Shown: one piece after another, positions 1-5,754 of the stretch
Position numbering within the stretch: position 1 is the first letter of the stretch
Layout: every line of letters starts with the position of its first letter
Origin: Mycobacteriaceae bacterium
GTDB lineage: Bacteria > Actinomycetota > Actinomycetes > Mycobacteriales > Mycobacteriaceae
Reading direction: 5' to 3'
NCBI GenBank assembly: GCA_019242135.1
Contig: JAFAWC010000542.1
Span: 1-7,230, forward strand
Length of the DNA stretch: 7,230 nucleotides
Made by a program: the position numbers and the translations under genes
The notes under the pieces: generated by a model
The model's input: only the letters and a program-made list of their open reading frames with translations
What the model was told of the DNA's origin: nothing
The model's database searches: none

Positions 1-1
1 T

Positions 2-1525
2 GAGAAGTCGTGGGCCTACCGACAGGACCAGCTGCCGTCGACGCACCCGGTTGCCGCGGACATCCCCGACCTCGCCGCGGTGGAGGTGAACTTCGACGGC
101 ATCACCTACGCCAAGGGCGCCAGCGTGCTCAAGCAACTGGTTGCCTACGTCGGGCTGGACAACTTCCTTGCCGGACTGCGGGATTACTTTCGCGCCCACG
201 CATTCTCCAACGCGAGATTCTCGGATCTGCTCGGTGCGCTGGAGAAGTCGTCGGGCCGCGACCTGTCCGACTGGGGCAGTCAGTGGCTGAAGACCACCGG
301 GCTCAACACGCTGCGCGCGGACTTCGCGGTGGACTCGTCGGGTGACTTCACCCGATTCGCGATCATTCAGGGCGGCGCTGAGCCGGGCGCGGGGGAAACC
401 CGGGTGCACCGCCTCGCGGTCGGTATCTACGCCGACGCTGACGACGGCAAGCTGGTGCGGGTGCACCGCTCGGAGCTCGACGTCTCCGGCCCTGTGACAG
501 ACGTTCCTTCGTTGCAAGGGATTTCGCGGGGCGCGCTGGTTCTGGTCAACGACGACGACCTGACCTACTGCTCGCTGCGGCTCGACGAGGACTCGCTGGC
601 GACGGCGCTGTCGCGGATCGCCGACATCGCCGAGCCGCTGCCGCGCACACTGGTGTGGTCGGCCGCCTGGGAGATGACCCGCGAGGCGGAGCTGCGGGCG
701 CGAGACTTCGTGTCCCTCGTGTGCAGCGGCGTGCACGCGGAGACCGAGGTCGGAGTCGCCCAGCGGCTGTTGATGCAGGCGCAGACCGCGCTGGGCGCGT
801 ACGCCGATCAGGGCTGGGCGTGCTCGGAGGGCTGGCCGCTGCTTGCCGATCGGCTGCTCGAGCTGGCGCGCTCAGCGGAGGCCGGCTCGGACCACCAGCT
901 GGCGTACATCAATGCGCTGTGCGGGTCGGTGCTTCAGACGCGGCACCTCGAGGTGCTGTCCGCGCTGCTTGACACCGCGCCGTCGGAGAAGGGGCTGGCC
1001 GGCCTGGTTGTCGACACCGACCTGCGCTGGCGCATCGTGACCGCGTTGGCGCGGTCAGGGGTGGTCGACGCCGACGGGCCGTCGACGCCGTTCATCGACG
1101 CTGAGGTGCAACGCGATCCGACCGCCGCGGGCAAGCGGCACGGCGCCGCGGCGTCAGCGGCGCGCCCGCAGATGGCGGTCAAGGAGCGGGCGTGGACCGA
1201 GGTGATCGAGGATGACACCCTGCCCAACATCGTGGCGCGCGCGATCATCGGCGGCTTCGTCGCGCCGGGCCAGGCGTCGTTGCTGGCGCCGTTTACTTCG
1301 CGCTATTTCGAGGCTATTGCGGGCGTGTGGGAGCGGCGGTCCAGCGAGGTCGCGCAGACGGTGGTGATCGGCCTGTACCCGGGATGGGACATCAGCACGT
1401 CCGCCGTCGCGGCGGCTGAGGGGTTCCTGGCTCTCGACAACCCGCCGGCGTTGCGGCGGTTGGTGATCGAGGGCAAGGCCGGGGTGGAGCGGGCGCTGAA
1501 GGCGCGGGCGTTCGACGTGGGCTGA
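2..1525 (+). CDS. pepN: Aminopeptidase N (M1 family zinc metallopeptidase), C-terminal part
   Basis: The frame is open at the left edge, so the gene begins upstream; 507 residues and the TGA are present, against about 860 for the mycobacterial enzyme as I recall it. PepN is a cytosolic zinc aminopeptidase that removes N-terminal residues from peptides. The HExxH zinc site and GAMEN motif lie upstream of the window and cannot be seen. What is visible is the motif ITYAKGASVL, whose Tyr (bases 107-109) corresponds to the conserved catalytic tyrosine of M1 enzymes (Tyr381 in E. coli PepN). The remainder is the long helical C-terminal region, with family-typical stretches such as LRWRIVTAL and the final VIEGKAGVERALKARAF. 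The GTG at position 80 is internal, because homologous sequence continues before it. The reading frame is uninterrupted. The gene ends 12 bases from the convergent DUF5130 stop. Family assignment is confident; substrate preference cannot be read from this part. Confidence 0.5.
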   Translation, partial: EKSWAYRQDQLPSTHPVAADIPDLAAVEVNFDGITYAKGASVLKQLVAYVGLDNFLAGLRDYFRAHAFSNARFSDLLGALEKSSGRDLSDWGSQWLKTTGLNTLRADFAVDSSGDFTRFAIIQGGAEPGAGETRVHRLAVGIYADADDGKLVRVHRSELDVSGPVTDVPSLQGISRGALVLVNDDDLTYCSLRLDEDSLATALSRIADIAEPLPRTLVWSAAWEMTREAELRARDFVSLVCSGVHAETEVGVAQRLLMQAQTALGAYADQGWACSEGWPLLADRLLELARSAEAGSDHQLAYINALCGSVLQTRHLEVLSALLDTAPSEKGLAGLVVDTDLRWRIVTALARSGVVDADGPSTPFIDAEVQRDPTAAGKRHGAAASAARPQMAVKERAWTEVIEDDTLPNIVARAIIGGFVAPGQASLLAPFTSRYFEAIAGVWERRSSEVAQTVVIGLYPGWDISTSAVAAAEGFLALDNPPALRRLVIEGKAGVERALKARAFDVG

Positions 1526-1537
1526 GTGTCGACGGTC

Positions 1538-2005
1538 TCAGGGCGGCGAAATACCGGCGCTGAGCACCCGCACCGCGGAGATCAACCCGTCCATCAGGTT
1601 GCCCGCTCGGAACGACGACGCCGCCGCGGCCACCCCGAGAGGTGCCGCCGACTCGGCGCCGCGGCCCTTGACCCCCGCGCCGTACACGACCTCGATGGCG
1701 CGCTGGTTGGGCGAAACGGCGAGCAGCACAGCGTCGTTGGGGGTGGGTACCTGGGCGAGGATTTCGCGGGCGCGCGCCGCGGGGTCGTCGCCGAGGTCGC
1801 CGAGGTAGACGGCCATCCGCGCCTTGGATGCGCGGGTGCCGTAGGTCAGCGCATCGTCGAGCGTCACCAGGTCCATGGTCGGGAACGGATAGTGCACGGA
1901 GACGTCGCCGGGCTGCGTGACACCGGAGATGCGTCCGCTGGAGGTGACGACCCAGCCGAGGGGCAGGTCAGGCTCTCTCAGTGTCGCGAGTTCACCACTT
2001 GCCAC
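1538..2005 (-). CDS. DUF5130 family protein (Rv2468c-like), possibly TPM-related
   Basis: A 155-residue conserved mycobacterial protein of unknown function, matching Rv2468c by position and by general appearance. I chose the GTG at 2005 because a GGAGG (complement of 2014-2018) lies eight bases upstream; an in-frame GTG at 2014 overlaps that Shine-Dalgarno and is less likely. No signal peptide or membrane segment is visible, so it is probably cytosolic. Residues about 64-112 run [11 protein letters not shown], then an Ala/Arg-rich helix, then [19 protein letters not shown]. This order recalls the TPM domain (helix, then a hydrophobic strand with 'NxVLLxVxxxxRxxxIxxGxG'). The relation is my own inference from pattern and is remote. 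The start lies inside the end of ctaJ (14-base overlap), so the two are probably translated together. A Gly/Ala-rich tail follows. The biochemical role is unknown. Confidence 0.5.
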   Translation of the reverse strand: MASGELATLREPDLPLGWVVTSSGRISGVTQPGDVSVHYPFPTMDLVTLDDALTYGTRASKARMAVYLGDLGDDPAARAREILAQVPTPNDAVLLAVSPNQRAIEVVYGAGVKGRGAESAAPLGVAAAASSFRAGNLMDGLISAVRVLSAGISPP

Positions 2006-2225
2006 TTGCCCCACCTCCGATCGTCAGCGTGTCCGAGCCGTGGCCGTGCGGGTCACCGACGCGTTCGTCGACCGCGGTCCACAAGATCGGCTCGTGCCGC
2101 CACGGCTCCGACATCTGGTAGGTCGCCGGGTGCGGTCCCTTATGCGACCAGATCAACGTCGCCAGGATGATGACCAGCAGCAGCGGGATACCCACGAAAA
2201 ACGCGTGGACCTCGAGAACGCTCAC
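1992..2225 (-). CDS. ctaJ: Small membrane protein, probable aa3-type cytochrome oxidase subunit CtaJ
   Basis: A 77-residue protein with a single N-terminal hydrophobic helix (residues about 7-26, with the core [15 protein letters not shown]), followed by [10 protein letters not shown] and a Trp- and acid-rich soluble tail ([12 protein letters not shown]). The size, single helix and this motif fit CtaJ, an accessory subunit found in the mycobacterial respiratory supercomplex (bc1 plus aa3 oxidase). As I recall, the M. smegmatis gene lies at this same locus, between the Rv2468c and Rv2469c homologues. The helix would sit in the plasma membrane beside the CtaC-CtaF core. The GTG at 2225 lacks a recognisable Shine-Dalgarno but has an extended -10-like element just upstream, so it may be leaderless. 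It lies 38 bases after the HNH gene, and its stop overlaps the DUF5130 start. The identity rests on recalled motif and synteny, not on an alignment. Confidence 0.5.
   Translation of the reverse strand: MSVLEVHAFFVGIPLLLVIILATLIWSHKGPHPATYQMSEPWRHEPILWTAVDERVGDPHGHGSDTLTIGGGASGKW
2014..2018 (-). promoter_or_regulatory. Shine-Dalgarno that decides the DUF5130 start
   Basis: GGAGG on the minus strand, within the last codons of ctaJ, eight bases ahead of the GTG at 2005. It overlaps the more upstream in-frame GTG at 2014 and so argues for the shorter 155-residue product. Confidence 0.5.
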
Positions 2226-2232
2226 GACCGAA

Positions 2233-2241
2233 ACCGTATCA
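2233..2241 (-). promoter_or_regulatory. Candidate extended -10 for a leaderless ctaJ transcript
   Basis: On the minus strand the sequence reads TGATACGGT, a TGN extension plus a TANNNT hexamer (2238-2233). Seven bases separate it from the G of the ctaJ GTG at 2225, close to the geometry of mycobacterial leaderless promoters, where transcription begins at the start codon. The absence of a Shine-Dalgarno fits. No -35 is evident. This is suggestive only, since short motifs occur by chance. Confidence 0.5.
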
Positions 2242-2263
2242 GCCGGGGTGTCGCGATGAGGAG

Positions 2264-2905
2264 CTACGCTGCGCCCTCACCCAGGTACCGAACCCACGCC
2301 GGATCCAACTCCTTGACGGTCGACAGCAGCCGCCAGTGCTGACCCTTGGGAGTGCTGGGCAACGCGCGCAGCGTCCAGCCGAGCTCGCTGAGCAGGCGGT
2401 CGGCCTTGCGGTGGTTGCAGGTGGAGCAGCTTGCGACGCAATTCTCCCAGGTGTGACTGCCGCCGCGGCTGCGTGGTACGACGTGGTCGACGGTGTCGGC
2501 CTTCGCGCCGCAGTAGGCGCAGCGGAACCGGTCGCGGTGCATCAACGCCGCGCGGGTCATCGGGATGCGCGCGCGGTACGGCACCCGGACATAGGAGCGC
2601 AACCGGATGACCGACGGCACGACGATCGTTCGGGTCGCCGAGTGGATCACCGGCCCCGCCGGGTCGTCGTGCACGACGTCGGCCTTACCGCACAGCAGCA
2701 TGACCACCGCGCGCCGCATCGGCAGCGCTGTCAGCGGTTCGAACGTCGAGTTCAGCAGCAAAACCCGCCGACGTCCCCACAGGGAGGTCGACTCGTGAGA
2801 GATGTGCGTGTCGACGCTGTGCAGAGTGCGGTCAGCCACGAGGCCGGATTGCCCCGCCGCGACACCATGATGGCGGTGGCCGCGGCTCTTCTTGCGCTGC
2901 GCCAT
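2264..2905 (-). CDS. HNH endonuclease family protein (Rv2469c-like)
   Basis: A 213-residue protein with a Lys/Arg/His-rich N-terminus (residues 1-16), a conserved block [20 protein letters not shown] at about 47-66, and a C-terminal zinc-supported HNH nuclease fold. The nuclease part shows CAYC (C129, C132), the DH pair (D140, H141), N155 in the WENC segment, and CSTCNHRK (C160, C163, N164, H165). Four cysteines suit a structural zinc; H141 is the expected general base and H165 a metal ligand. All key residues are present, so it is probably an active DNA nicking or cleaving enzyme, but the physiological target in mycobacteria is not known. I chose the ATG at 2905 because a GGAGG precedes it; an in-frame GTG at 2950 has no ribosome site and would add 15 residues. 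It is the first gene of the cluster with ctaJ and DUF5130 and is divergent from glbO. A restriction partner is not visible. Confidence 0.5.
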   Translation of the reverse strand: MAQRKKSRGHRHHGVAAGQSGLVADRTLHSVDTHISHESTSLWGRRRVLLLNSTFEPLTALPMRRAVVMLLCGKADVVHDDPAGPVIHSATRTIVVPSVIRLRSYVRVPYRARIPMTRAALMHRDRFRCAYCGAKADTVDHVVPRSRGGSHTWENCVASCSTCNHRKADRLLSELGWTLRALPSTPKGQHWRLLSTVKELDPAWVRYLGEGAA

Positions 2906-2909
2906 GTAA

Positions 2910-2914
2910 CCTCC
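2910..2914 (-). promoter_or_regulatory. Ribosome binding site of the HNH gene
   Basis: GGAGG on the minus strand, four bases before the ATG at 2905. The spacing is short but usable. It supports the ATG over the in-frame GTG at 2950. Confidence 0.5.
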
Positions 2915-2929
2915 GCGGATCAGTCCACC

Positions 2930-2935
2930 ATGATA
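2930..2935 (-). promoter_or_regulatory. Candidate -10 element for the HNH-ctaJ-DUF5130 operon
   Basis: TATCAT on the minus strand fits the SigA-type TANNNT hexamer. Transcription starting about seven bases downstream (near 2923) would give a leader of roughly 18 bases that includes the GGAGG. No good -35 at 16-18 bases was found, which is common in mycobacteria. It sits inside the 120-base divergent spacer (2906-3025). Confidence 0.5.
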
Positions 2936-3017
2936 AGGGTCATAGTGCACGACAATTCTGATCGTGTTTGCAGGTCAGTCGGTGAACATCGGGTGACTGC
3001 ACCGCATGCCCCACAAT

Positions 3018-3022
3018 GGAGG
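3018..3022 (+). promoter_or_regulatory. Ribosome binding site of glbO
   Basis: GGAGG with only three bases to the ATG at 3026. This is tight, but no alternative start with a ribosome site is seen upstream, and trHbO homology begins shortly after this ATG. Confidence 0.5.
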
Positions 3023-3025
3023 GCG

Positions 3026-3424
3026 ATGGATTCGACGACCCAGCAATCGTTTTACGACGCCGTCGGCGGCGCGGCGACGTTCCACGCCATCGTTTCGCGG
3101 TTCTATTCCCTGGTCCGCGACGACGAGATCTTGCGGCCGCTGTATCCCGAGGACGAGCTCGACGACGCCGAGGAGCGACTGAGAATGTTCCTCGAGCAAT
3201 ACTGGGGCGGCCCCAGAACCTACTCCGAGCAGCGCGGGCACCCACGCCTTCGGATGCGCCACGCACCGTTTCGGATCGGTCCATTCGAGCGGGACGCGTG
3301 GCTGCGTTGCATGCACACCGCGGTCGCGTCGATCGACTCTGCAACCCTCGACGACGAGCACCGCAAGGAGCTGCTTGACTATCTCGAGATGGCTGCGCAC
3401 TCGATGGTCAACTCGCCGTTCTGA
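3026..3424 (+). CDS. glbO: Group II truncated haemoglobin, trHbO
   Basis: A 132-residue haem protein close to M. tuberculosis trHbO (128 residues): segments such as [20 protein letters not shown] and [15 protein letters not shown] appear unchanged from the protein as I remember it. The residues that define the family are present: TyrB10 (Y27), TyrCD1 (Y40), proximal HisF8 (H79) and TrpG8 (W92), plus the YWGGP motif at 59-63. Such proteins bind O2 very tightly, react with NO and peroxide, and are associated with membranes and respiration in mycobacteria. The N-terminus is four residues longer than the M. tuberculosis protein (MDSTTQQSF here). It is divergent from the HNH operon. The next gene, aglA, starts three bases after its stop and in the same frame, so the two are probably co-transcribed. 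No clear promoter was recognised in the spacer on this strand. Confidence 0.5.
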   Translation: MDSTTQQSFYDAVGGAATFHAIVSRFYSLVRDDEILRPLYPEDELDDAEERLRMFLEQYWGGPRTYSEQRGHPRLRMRHAPFRIGPFERDAWLRCMHTAVASIDSATLDDEHRKELLDYLEMAAHSMVNSPF

Positions 3425-3427
3425 CCC

Positions 3428-5005
3428 ATGAGCGATCCGTGGTGGTCACGAGCGGTGTTCTACCAGGTGTATCCGCGCTCGTTCGCCGACAGCGACGGTG
3501 ACGGCGTCGGCGACCTCGACGGGGTCGCGGCCCGGCTGGACTACCTCGAGCTGCTCGGCGTGGACGCGATCTGGCTCAACCCGGTCACCGTGTCCCCGAT
3601 GGCCGACCACGGTTACGACGTCGCCAACCCCCGCGACGTCGACGAGCTGTTCGGCGGGCTCGACGCGCTGGACCGGATGATCGCGGCGGCTCACCGGCGC
3701 GGCATCAAGGTGACCATGGACCTCGTCCCCAACCACACCAGCTCGCAGCATGCCTGGTTCTCGGCCGCGCTGACCGCCGGTGCCGGCTCCGCGGAGCGTT
3801 CGCGCTACATCTTTCGCTCCGGTCGCGGGCCGGACGGCGCGTTGCCGCCGAACAACTGGGTATCGGTGTTCGGCGGGCCGGCCTGGACGCGGGTGACCGA
3901 GCCGGACGGCAACCCCGGGCAGTGGTACCTGCACCTGTTCGACGCCGAGCAGCCGGACCTGAACTGGGACAACCCCGAGGTGTTCGCCGACTTCGAGAAG
4001 ACGCTGCGATTCTGGCTGGACCGAGGGGTCGACGGGTTCCGGATCGATGTCGCGCACGGAATGGCCAAACCGCCGGACCTGCCCGACATGCGCCTTCCGC
4101 TGCCGAAGTTGTTGCTGCTCAGCGACGACGACCCGCGGTTCAACCACGACACCGTGCACGACATCCACCGCGGGATCCGGACGGTGCTCAACGACTACCC
4201 GCACGCGGTCGTGATCGGCGAGGTGTGGGTGTTCGACAACGAGCAGTTCGCCAAGTATCTGCGTGCCGATGAGCTGCATCTGGGTTTCAACTTCCGGCTG
4301 CTGCGGGCCTCCTTCGACGCCGAGTCGATTCGTGACGCGATCACCAACTCGCTGGCCGCGGCGGCCATCGAGGGCGCCACCCCGACGTGGACGCTGGCCA
4401 ACCACGACGTCGAGCGTGAGGTCACCCGCTACGGCGGTGGTGCTGTGGGGTTGGCCCGGGCGCGGGCGATGGCGTTGGTGATGCTGGCGCTGCCGGGTGC
4501 GGTGTTCATCTACAACGGCGAGGAGCTGGGGCTGGCGAACGTCGAGTTGCCTGACTCGGCGTTGCAGGATCCGGTGTGGTTACGGTCGGGGGGCCGCGAG
4601 CGGGGCCGGGACGCGGTGCGGGTTCCGCTGCCGTGGGAGGGTTCGGCGCCGCCGTTCGGGTTCTCCTCCTCCGATCACACGTGGCTGCCCATTCCCGCGG
4701 AGTGGGCTTCGTTGACGGTGGAGCGCCAACTCGGGGATTCGTCGTCGACGTTGAACTTCTTTCGCGCTGCGCTGCGGTTGCGGGAGACGTTCTCCGGCGG
4801 CTCGGCGGTGACTGTGTCGTGGTTGTCGGCGCCGGAGGGTGCGGTGATGTTTCGGGTGGGCGGGGTGGTGTGCGCGTTGAACGTCGATGCTGCTGCGGTC
4901 TCATTGCCTTCGGGGGACGTGCTGTTGGCGAGTGGTCCGTTGGTTGGAGGGCGGCTGCCGGCCGATACGGCGGCGTGGGTGGGTGTCGGGGATTCGAGTG
5001 GGTAA
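3428..5005 (+). CDS. aglA: GH13 alpha-glucosidase (maltase / oligo-1,6-glucosidase type)
   Basis: A 525-residue glycoside hydrolase that should release glucose from the non-reducing ends of short alpha-glucans in the cytoplasm; no signal peptide is seen. The (beta/alpha)8 barrel begins with FYQVYPRSF, followed by a calcium-loop-like DSDGDGVGDLDG (21-32). Region I is DLVPNH (98-103), region V is QPDLNW (175-180), region II is GFRIDVAH with nucleophile D207, region III is GEVW with acid/base E265, and region IV is LANHDV with stabiliser D327. The catalytic triad is complete. NGEELGL (363-369) is also typical. A short beta domain closes the protein. Whether it prefers alpha-1,4, alpha-1,6 or other linkages is uncertain. 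The ATG has no Shine-Dalgarno and sits three bases after the glbO stop, so translation probably depends on glbO. The last third shows a shift from C-ending to G-ending codons without loss of frame. Confidence 0.5.
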   Translation: MSDPWWSRAVFYQVYPRSFADSDGDGVGDLDGVAARLDYLELLGVDAIWLNPVTVSPMADHGYDVANPRDVDELFGGLDALDRMIAAAHRRGIKVTMDLVPNHTSSQHAWFSAALTAGAGSAERSRYIFRSGRGPDGALPPNNWVSVFGGPAWTRVTEPDGNPGQWYLHLFDAEQPDLNWDNPEVFADFEKTLRFWLDRGVDGFRIDVAHGMAKPPDLPDMRLPLPKLLLLSDDDPRFNHDTVHDIHRGIRTVLNDYPHAVVIGEVWVFDNEQFAKYLRADELHLGFNFRLLRASFDAESIRDAITNSLAAAAIEGATPTWTLANHDVEREVTRYGGGAVGLARARAMALVMLALPGAVFIYNGEELGLANVELPDSALQDPVWLRSGGRERGRDAVRVPLPWEGSAPPFGFSSSDHTWLPIPAEWASLTVERQLGDSSSTLNFFRAALRLRETFSGGSAVTVSWLSAPEGAVMFRVGGVVCALNVDAAAVSLPSGDVLLASGPLVGGRLPADTAAWVGVGDSSG

Positions 5006-5020
5006 TGGGCGGAGCGCGGT

Positions 5021-5662
5021 CTACACCAATCGCAGTAGCTCGCGGCGGTAGTACACCGAGCCGTACCGTGCGTCGATGCGCAGCCATGCGCCGACGGTGC
5101 GGACCCGGACGATCTCTCCGGCATCTTGTGTGTCGACGAACCGCATTGCCGTCAGGGCGAACACGCACCGCATCGGGATACCGACGGTGACTCCCGCGCC
5201 GCTGACGTGGATGACCTCCTGATCCAGCAGCGACACGGGCGGTCCCGGAGCGCCTTGCTCTTTGGAGGCCTCGGCGCCGCGGCGCCCGAGCTCGAGAACC
5301 TCGCCACCGGGCACGTCTTCGACGTGCACGAAGCCGGATTCGGGCGGCAACGCTTTGCGCCAGGTCGAGTCCATCGGGAAACCGGTGTCAACATGTCCGG
5401 ATGGTTCGGGTGCCGCCAGCCCACGCAACAGCTCGTCGGCGCCTGCGGTGAGGTCTGAGGGGCGCGCGGAGCCGGCGACCACGAGGGCGGCGAGCACATC
5501 GAAAGGTGTTGCAGCCCAGGCCACCAGCACGTCCTCGGAGCGCTGCCGCAGCCGGATGACGGCGGCATCGTCGAGCCGACGCGCCCGTTCGACGAATGCG
5601 GCGAGGTTGGCGCGGTGGGCAGCGTCAGACAGCCACAGCCCGCGCTCCGGCGTCGAGGTCAT
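5021..5662 (-). CDS. Conserved hypothetical protein (Rv2474c-like)
   Basis: A 213-residue protein with no domain that I recognise; its position matches Rv2474c. The first 80 or so residues look helical (FVERARRLDDAAVIRLRQ). The middle has Pro/Gly-rich LPPESGFVHVEDVPGGEV. The C-terminal part carries PVSLLDQEVIHVSGAGV, IPMRCVFALTAM and a basic, aromatic end, WLRIDARYGSVYYRRELL. No membrane segment or signal peptide is seen. I chose the ATG at 5662 because it overlaps the preceding frame's stop as ATGA, a typical coupled junction. The longer frame from a GTG at 5716 would read 18 residues out of frame through the thioesterase remnant. It is the last gene of the gdh operon within the window and ends 15 bases from the convergent aglA stop. 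Function unknown. Confidence 0.5.
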   Translation of the reverse strand: MTSTPERGLWLSDAAHRANLAAFVERARRLDDAAVIRLRQRSEDVLVAWAATPFDVLAALVVAGSARPSDLTAGADELLRGLAAPEPSGHVDTGFPMDSTWRKALPPESGFVHVEDVPGGEVLELGRRGAEASKEQGAPGPPVSLLDQEVIHVSGAGVTVGIPMRCVFALTAMRFVDTQDAGEIVRVRTVGAWLRIDARYGSVYYRRELLRLV

Positions 5663-5754
5663 CGCGTCCAGCGCTGCAGATATGCTCGCCGCTGATACAT
5701 GTCGATGTCTGACCACCGCACCGGTAGAGGTGTGGTGAAGCCCGTGGCATTCAC
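5659..5754 (-). pseudogene. Acyl-CoA thioesterase (hot-dog, Rv2475c-like) with internal in-frame deletion
   Basis: A 31-codon frame. The GTG at 5754 overlaps the gdh stop as GTGA, and its TGA overlaps the next gene's ATG as ATGA. Residues 9-21 read PLPVRWSDIDMYQ, the N-terminal signature of actinobacterial hot-dog thioesterases, including the Asp region used in catalysis; family members continue with H-[IV]-NH and about 100 further residues. Here the frame passes at once to RRAYLQRWTR and stops. That ending, plus the intact ATGA junction, suggests it is the authentic C-terminus and that roughly 100-110 codons are missing from the middle (M. tuberculosis Rv2475c is about 138 residues, from recall). 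The product cannot form a hot-dog fold, so I call it non-functional as an enzyme. Alternatives are an assembly collapse or a retained coupling peptide. Confidence 0.5.

Noticed and set aside
80..82. GTG at 80 as the start of a short aminopeptidase
   Set aside because: The frame and M1-family sequence continue upstream to the window edge; the GTG encodes an internal Val.
1522..1540. TGAG ... CTCA stem at the pepN/DUF5130 junction as a terminator
   Set aside because: Four-base arms with no T-run, formed largely by the two opposing stop codons; too weak to call.
1526..2170. 214-codon + strand frame right after pepN
   Set aside because: Lies opposite the DUF5130 and ctaJ genes, is Arg/Gly-rich and has no ribosome site; a shadow frame.
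2918..2963. Inverted repeat GATCAG ... CTGATC in the divergent spacer, flanking the HNH -10
   Set aside because: Only six bases per arm with a 34-base gap; easily chance, although it could be an operator if conserved.
2336..3025. Upstream extension of the glbO frame to 2336
   Set aside because: Antisense to the HNH gene; the translation is low-complexity and trHbO homology begins only after the ATG at 3026, which has a ribosome site.
3446..4405. Long antisense frame (319 codons) opposite aglA
   Set aside because: Low-complexity Arg/Val/His/Gln-rich translation with no family motif, lying fully inside a gene with a complete GH13 catalytic set; expected in high-GC DNA.
4506..5168. 220-codon Pro/Arg/Thr-rich minus-strand frame at the end of aglA
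   Set aside because: Composition is explained by the G-rich coding strand of aglA; no start signal and no recognisable motif.
5748..5750. ATG at 5750 as an alternative start after gdh
   Set aside because: It opens a frame (MPRASPHLYRC...) with no family signature, whereas the overlapping GTG at 5754 gives the thioesterase motif.
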